Part shown: piece after piece, positions 13,791 to 22,700 of the stretch
Layout of the letters: each line of letters opens with the position of its first letter
Numbering within the stretch: the stretch's first letter is position 1
Origin: a virus
IMG/VR virus record: IMGVR_UViG_3300024329_000060
Location: 1 to 23,953 of that record
Reading direction: 5' to 3' (one strand)
Length of the DNA: 23,953 nt
Made by a program: the position numbers and the translations under genes
Notes under the pieces: generated by a model
Databases searched by the model: none
What the model was told of the DNA's origin: nothing
The model's input: only the letters and a program-made list of their open reading frames with translations

Positions 13791-16700
13791 TGGCATATGA
13801 TGATAATCAAAATGAGAGTGCCCTTCCTACACCTAATAATAATAGTAAAAAATCTATAGATTTTTTACCAAAGTTTTTTAGGACGGAAGCAAATAGAAAA
13901 TTCCTTCAAGGAACATTAGATCAACTAATTTCAGACGGAACTGCGGAAAAGGTTGACGGCTATGTTGGTAGAAAATTTACAAAGGGATATAGTTTATCAG
14001 ATAACTATATTCCAGAAATTAATAAACAAAGAGAAGACTATCAATTAGAACCTTCTGTAACGCTAAGAGATAATTTAGAAAATATTGACTTTGTAAAAGA
14101 TTACAAAGATTATATAAACACGTTAAAATATTTTGGATCAGATGTTTCTAATCATGATAAACTTAACACAGTAAATTCATACAGTTGGAATCCACACATT
14201 GATTTTGATAAATTTACCAATTTCCGCGAATATTATTGGCTACCAACTGGTCCGTTAAGTGTTCCTTTAAAAGGACAAGCAAGAGAAATTACTAGCACTT
14301 ACGCTGTTACACTCGAAGATCAAGGCGATAATATTGCATATGTATTTAATGATGGATTCACAAGAAATCCAACACTCAAGTTATACAGAGGACAAACTTA
14401 TCGTTTTGATATAGATACCCCGGGTCATCCAATTGCATTTTCTATAAGTAGAACATTTATACCCGGGCTTGCATTACTTGTAGCAGGAAAAGAAGGAGTA
14501 AGATCGTCTGGATTATTTGATGCAGAGCTATACGGCAATGAATATGATATCGGCGATTTTGTAGTTACTCCTGATGCCGGAAGTGTAAGTTTCGAAGCAG
14601 ACGAAAATGTATCTACTTTATATAATGACGGTATTAGTAAGTTTAACGATGCCGGCGACGAAATTGCAGTAGTATACATTGAAAAAGGCACAATAGAATT
14701 TACTATACCGACAAATGCTCCTAACAGACTATTTTATATTAGTCAAAATGATATCAATACAAGTGGACAAATTAGAATCTATGATGTAGAAGAAAATACG
14801 TTTTTAAACATTAAAAATGATATCTTAGGAAAAAAATATTACACTAGTTCAAACGGTATAGAATTAACTAATGGATTAAAAGTAGAATTTCCAGGCACAG
14901 TTATACCTGAAAAATATAGTACAGGTAAATGGTATGTAGAAGGCGTTGGTTCAGCAATAACACTAATTTCTGAATCTGATCTTACTATTCCGTCGACATA
15001 CACAGATAATATACAAACACCGTTTGATACTGAGGCATTTGATACAATGCCATTCTCTACAGCTAATAATTTTCCGCTACAAAAAGATTACTTGCTTATT
15101 AATAGAGCTGCACAAGACAAAAATCCATGGTCAAGAAATAACAGATGGTTCCATAAACAAGTTGTATTACAGAGCTTTGAGTATAATGGCTTACCTGAAA
15201 ACTTAGATGACAATTTTAGAGCAAAGCGTCCTATAATAGAATTTGAAGCAGGACTAAAATTATTTAATAATGGAACTTTTGCAAAAGCAGACGTAGACCT
15301 TGTAGACGATTTTACTACAGATGTCTTTAGTACTATTCAAGGACAACTAGGTTATATTATCGACTCAGTAGAAATTGCTGAAGGTATGAGAATTTTGTTC
15401 ACTAAAGACAACGATGTATTAGTGAGCGGAAAAATATTTGAGGTTAATTTTGTAACTATCGGTCAAGATAGAATTATAAATCTTATTGAAGTCGCAGATT
15501 CACTCCCGCTTGATTTAGAAACTGTATTTGTTAAAAATGGAAACAAATACTCAGGAAAAACACTACATTATCATAATTTAAATTGGACACTAGCACAAGA
15601 CAAAACATCATTAAATCAAGCACCGCTGTTTGATTTATGTTGCCCTGAAGGCACTGCATACAGTGATAATTCGGTATTTGAAAGTTCTAATTTTTATGGT
15701 ACTAAGATATTTTCATATAAACTAGGAGAAGGAATAACCGATACTGAATTAGGATTTCCTTTAGCATATAGAAATATCAGCAATGCCGGCGATATATTAT
15801 TTGAATTTAACTTATTAACCGATAATTTTTCTTACCAAGAAAATGATGAATTGATATCTATAAATGTTGCTACAGCTAATCTTAGGAAGTATAAAAATAG
15901 AGATACATTTGAATATGTAAATGGATGGAATTCAACACCGTCTAGATTTAAACAATATGTTATAAAAAATATTGTTGTTGATAGCAATAATACAAATAAT
16001 TTTAAAATAGATGTATACAATAAACCGCATCTTTTAGAAGATTTAAAAGTACACGTATATGTCAATAATACGTTACAATTTAAAAATAAAAATTATATTA
16101 TTACAAAAAGCCGAAATTCAGTTATTATCAACTTTGTACAGGACTTGGCAGTTGATGATATATTAGAAATCAAAACACATAGTCAAGAAGCAAAAAATCA
16201 AAACGGATATTACGAACTTCCAATTTCTTTAGAAAGAAATCCGTTAAACGAAGATGTAACAGAATTTACCTTAGGAGAAGTATATGATCATGTAGACAGC
16301 ATGATTGAAGATATACAAACTTTTGAAGGAGTTTATCCGGGCAACAGTAATCTTAGAGACGCAGGCAAAATTAATCAGTTTGGAAAAAGATTTGTTAAGC
16401 ACGAAGCTGGTTTAGTTAATGCAATTTATCAGATAACAAATAAGAAATATAATCTACTTAAAGCAGTAGAATATTCTAATAAAGAATATGCAAAATTCAA
16501 AAAAATATTCATTGATACAGCTACTAATTTAGGTTATGACGGAACAACTAATAAGCATGTTGATAGAATTTTAAAAGATATTAATAACGATAAATCTAAG
16601 TCGCAACCATTTTACTTTAGTGACATGTTAGGGTATGGTAATGGTAATCGTATAGAATATAATGTAATCGACAAAGAAATTAATATTTTTCCTCTTACCC

Positions 16701-19700
16701 AAAGTTTTAAATTATCTGACTTTACGCCACAGTCGTTAATTGCATACATTAACGGAACAATGTTAGTACATGGAAGAGATTATAATTTTAATACAGACGG
16801 GTTTATTGAAATTACTGCTGACAAGGAAAATGGCGATACTATAGAGATATACGAATATAACAGTACTGATGGATCTTTTATTGCACCAACACCGTCTAAA
16901 TTAGGACTTTACCCTACTTGGAACCCTGAAATTGTTTTAGATGATACCGGAAGCGAGAGCGTAGATATACTGATTTCAGGACCGTTTAAGGTATACGGCG
17001 AAGTTGACACAGGTGAAAAGAAAAATCTTCATGGGTGGTTTCATCCTGTATTTACGTCTAAAAATTCTGCACAGCAAAGTGATATTGCAGAAGGCGGCAC
17101 AGGTAACGTAAACAGTATTTGGTTTAAAGGGTTAACAACGCAATTTTATGTGCCTAAAACAAACAGCACACTTGCAGGAAATGATAATTTAAATATTGAA
17201 TTATACCCAATTGGTATACCTGTTATTAAAGGACATGACGGCAGTCAAGTTGCTTGTTACAAAGATTTTAGAGACGGTTTATTATTAGATTTAGAAAAGC
17301 GTATCTTCAATAATATTAAAATAAACTATGATGATAATGAATTTGATTTGTATAATTTTACAGGCGGCGCATTTAGAGGATTTAAAAACAACATAGACTC
17401 TATTAATAGTATATTACTGACTGATTTTATAACCTGGCAATCATCGTTAAAAGGTGACTATTCTGACAACAGTTTTTATGATAGGAATAACGGATTTACA
17501 TTCAATTATAAAAGTTCAAATGGAATAAATGGATCGCAGATACCTGGTTTTTGGAGAGGCATATATAAACAAGCATTTGATACAGACCAACCACATTCTC
17601 ATCCATGGGAAATGTTAGGCCTCCAAAAGAAACCTACGTGGTGGAATACAGTTTATGGGCCAGCACCTTATACAAGCAATAACTTATTATTATGGGAAGA
17701 TCTTGAAAAAGGTAAAATTGCAGATCCTAATAATACAAGAATTGATAAAAGATTTGCACGACCTGGCTTAACAACTTTTATTCCAGTTGATAAAATTGGA
17801 AAATTAGTTCCGCCAGTAAAGACTAACTATATCGAAGGGTTCATCCAGCGGTTTGCAGATTCAGCATTTGAATTTGGCGATTATTCCCCAATAGAAAGTT
17901 CATGGCGTAAAAGTTCAGAATATCCATTCTCTATCTTAAAATCTATGTTACTATTAAATCCTGCTGAAACTATAGGCAAGGGCTTTGATTTATCTAGATC
18001 TACAAAAAACTTAGCAGGCCAGTATGTTTACAAAGATACGCAAAACAGTATAAAAAATACAGATATTATTTTCCCTAATACCTACGCAGATGATCAAAGA
18101 AATATTACTTGTGGTTTAATTAATTTTACATATAATCTTGTAGCAAGCGACATACTAAAAGTATATACAGATTATCAAAACGAAATTCAAAATTTACAAG
18201 TAAATTTATCATTTAGGTTAGGAAGTTTTTCAGATAAAAATAAACTTAATTTTGTTTTAGAAAGTAAAACTCCTAACAGAGATATTGGATCTAGTGGCAT
18301 TTTCATCCCCCAAGAAAATTATAACTTAGTGTACAATGTAAGTTCACCTATAGATAATTTTATATATAGCGGCGTAATTATAGAAAAAACATCTAGCGGA
18401 TTTAAGATAAGCGGATATAACCAAAAAAATTCTTACTTTAATTATTATTCACCTTTGTTTGGATCAACAAATTTTATTGTGACTGTAGGAGGTATAAGTG
18501 AAGAATATTCAAATTGGAGTGGTCTAACACCGTATAAAAAAGATCAAATTGTTTTTCAATTAAACACATATTACAGAGTAACACAAGATTTTACAAGTAG
18601 TGAACTATTTGATACAGAATTTTTAGCTAAGTTGCCTGCTTTACCTTCTATTGGCGGTCGAGCAGCTGAATTTTATAAAACTTTTGATACTATCAATACA
18701 AAAAAACTTGCATATGGAACTATTCTTGGAAATATACAGGAAGTTGTTAGCTTTTTATTAGGATATGGAAAATATTTAGAAACCCAAGGATTTACTTTTG
18801 ATGATGTTACCGATGAAGTTGTAAATGACTGGTCGTCTGTTACAAAAGAATTTATGTTTTGGACTACACAAGGATGGTCAAACGGAACAGTTATAAGTGT
18901 TAGCCCTAGTGCAAACCAATTAGTATTCCAACAAGACTTTGCCGTAGTAGATGATGTATTTGACAGTTTCTATGATACATCAATAGTTTCTAGCAATGGC
19001 CAATTATTGGATAGAAATTTTAATAGTATTCTACGAGATCAAAATAATTTTGGCATTGTAATTAAAGATACGGACCTCGGACTATACGGTGCTGCATTAC
19101 CAATTGTTCAAAAAGAACATGTTGTTGTTTTTGATAATAATACAATTTTTAATGATGTGATATATCATCCTGCATCTGGTTATAGACAAGAAAGAATTAA
19201 ATTAAACGGTTATAAAGCTGCTGAATGGAACGGCAGTTTAAATATACCTGGATTTATTTACGATAATGCTGTTGTCAAAGAATTTGAAAATTATCAAGAT
19301 TATAAAATAGGTGATTTAATTAAGTATAAAGAATATTATTATGTTGCAAAACAAAATGTTGTTGGCAGTGCAACTCTTGACTATAATCAATGGTATTTGT
19401 TAAATTCGAAACCAGTACCTGATTTAGTGAGTAATTTTGATTACAGAGTTGCACAATTTAATGATTTCTATGAAGTAAACACTGCTAGTTTTGATGATAC
19501 GTTACATGACCTTTCTGCTAGATTAATTGGCTTCCAGAAAAGAAACTATCTAAGTAACTTAATAGTAGATGATGTAAGTCAATTAAAATTCTACAAAGGG
19601 TTTATTCAAGAAAAGGGAACAAAGAATTCTCTAAGTAAACTTTTTGAGCCACTAAGTGCTCAAGGAGAAGAAAGTCTAGAATTTTTTGAAGAATGGGCTG

Positions 19701-22700
19701 TACGAAGTGGGGTGTACGGTGCTTCTGAAAAAGTAAAACAAATAGAAATACCACTGACTGATACTAAGATGATCGAAAGCCCGCAACCGGTCCTATTTAC
19801 AGATAATTTGCCAGCAGACAATTTTGATAACATATATAGAGTTTTGCCATCAGATCTTTTAGACAAACCGTTAGATTATACTAGTAATGTATTTCCTAGA
19901 TTACAGGACACAGCTGAATTTATTAAATCTTCTGGTTATGTTGATGAAAAGGACATCGATTTTGAAGCGGCAAGCGTAGACGATTTAGCTTTAGGAAACG
20001 TTAATGTATTTAAGTTAGGCGGATACTTACATTTAACTAATCAAGATAATAACGATTGGACAGTATATCAACATGTCGAAACAGGGTTAAATGCTACACA
20101 GTTGACAGAAGCAGATATATTAGATAGTCAAGGTAGATTAATTTTTGAATTACAATTAGATACTTGGGTAGGAGATAGTCTACAAATTGGAGAAATGATT
20201 GCTGTTCGAGGAGCAGATGAATATAGCTTTAACGGATTTTATAAAATTATCGATATAAGTCTAAATAAAATAGCTATCAAGATTCCACTTAGCAATGACA
20301 TAAATGGTTTTATAAATGAAAGCTTAATAGTTACAAAATTACGTAAAGTAAGAATTCAAAATGCTAGCGAAGCAAATACAACAGTAGATCAGAATATATA
20401 TGAAAACCAGAAGTTATGGATAGACAATATAGATTCAAATTGGCAAGTTATACAGAATCAAAAAGTATACTCTTTTTTACATCAGTATGATAATCCTAGC
20501 GACTGGGACAGCACACAACAAAAATTTACAGATTCAATGGCAGCAACAGACGATAATCGAAATGTTTTTGTATCGTCTGCAGGCGATGACAGCGGCAAGG
20601 TCTTTATATACAAAAGGTCAAATGAAAATGCAAACTTGCAATTACAACAAGTTTTATCATTTGACGAAATATCAGATTGGAAACCATTTACGGAATATAG
20701 AAACGGTGCAAGAATAAGATACGATGACAAATATTATCTACTTAATTTGACATTACAGCCCGATGAACGCTATACTAGTGAAGAAACTTTTAATAGTTTT
20801 AAATGGACAGAAATTGATTCTCCTAATGGCTATATGGATTACTTCGATCAATATGGAGCAAGCATTGATGTAAGCAGCGACGGTGAATATTTAGTAATCG
20901 GAGTTCCAAATGCATCTGGCGTAAAAACAAAATATCTAGGCGACTTTAATCCTGATGTAGAATATTTAAAACATGATGTTGTAAAATTTAGAGAAACTTT
21001 TTGGCAAGCAAATTTAACTGTGTTCCCTCAGATAGGAACACAGCCATTTTCTACTTTTGATAGCTATATCGATTTAACATCAAGAGATGATACAGATAGT
21101 ACTAATTTACAGCTCTTAGTTTCGGGTAAATTTGGATTACCAACAGGAAATATAGACCATATATTAGTACGTGCTCCTTTAGACATGTATATAGGAACAA
21201 AAGGTCAAATTGGTGATCAACCTGGCGACAAAGTTAGTTTAGCATGGAACTCAGTAAGCTATGCATATCCTACACTCGATGAATATTTGCCTTTTGATAA
21301 CCAGATATCAGAAATTACACCCGAATTTTTAAATCAAGAACACGAAATTATAGAAAAAATAGATTCGATTCTTTTTGTAGAAACATATGTTAGTTTACCC
21401 ACAGTAGGTCAAATCGTAGAAACTGATACAGGATCGGGAGAAGTTTTTTACGTAGCAAGTTATAGAGATAGTGCTGTAATATATTTGAAAAACATTAATG
21501 GTATTATAGATATTACTGGAGAAATATTTGATCTTAACAATGGTAACTTTATAGGTTTTTATTCTCAAGAATCAACTTATGCAACTACGCCATCTGTAGG
21601 AGGATTTTGGTACATCAACACAGCTGAGTTTGATCAACAAGGAAATCTAATATCTGGTTTCACTTATGCAAACAATGGCAGATACCTAGATATAGGTAGG
21701 GGATTAGTGTATGCAGATACTAGACCTAGCAGCAATGACGATGTAACTAGACCTTTTGTATATTATAATATACAAAGCACAGTAAGTGATATAGGTAATT
21801 TTGTTCTTAATAAAAATCGTGTTAGTTTTCTAACAAATTTAAGTTATAGAGGTGATATTGCCGACGAAGAAAGCAACTTATGGGCAGTACGAGTCGGAAA
21901 ATCTTATAGTGATTTATTAGATAACATAGGAGCATTAGTAGGTCCGGGCAATGAAAATAACAAAACTTTAAAATTAAAGTTTAATGAAACACAAGCTTTT
22001 ATAGATGATGTTAATTCAAAAGGTTATAACATTAATGAATTAAATAATGAAAATAAACTGTATGATATTTGGGACGGGTATATAGATTTTGAATTTACAG
22101 AATTTGATTTTGTCGGTGAGCCATTTGAACCTGTTGTAGGAGATGTTATACAAGATGTACAATTTCCTAGAGACGGCCAAGGCGGACTTGCTCTTACTAG
22201 TAAAAGTACTAGTACAGCTCAAATTGTTAGCTACAGAAAACAATTTAATTCAGTCCGAGTTTATTTAAAAGTACTTTCCGGTTCATGGACACAGCTAAAC
22301 AACATTGGTAAATTCCAAATACGAAGATTAGCAAATGAAGCAATCAGAGGCTCCGGCGATGTCGATCGTGTAATGGGTACTGTAGAGGATGTAGACAACA
22401 GTATAATACTAGGAACTGACAAAGTAGGAAAATTAATAGTATTTGAAAAAAATAGTCAAGACCCTACTGATGTGTTTATAGCAGTAGACAATGCAGAGAT
22501 TTTAGAATCAGAATATTACTTCTTTGATGAAACTATAGAAGGCGGCATTAATAGATTATCTAATGCACCTAACAGTCTAAATAAAGATTGGTCTCAAGTG
22601 TATAATATCCCAGCAAATATTAGAGGAACTTCTAGCGGATTGTCTAACGAAGGTGCTGTAATTATCTATAGACGACAGCCTAATGGCCTATATGAATTTG

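Noticed and set aside
20487-20717. Plus-strand 76-codon open frame inside the giant gene
   Set aside because: It is in a different frame from the continuous giant frame, has no upstream ribosome-binding site, and its translation looks like an out-of-frame reading of the propeller-like region. The same applies to 15024-15206.
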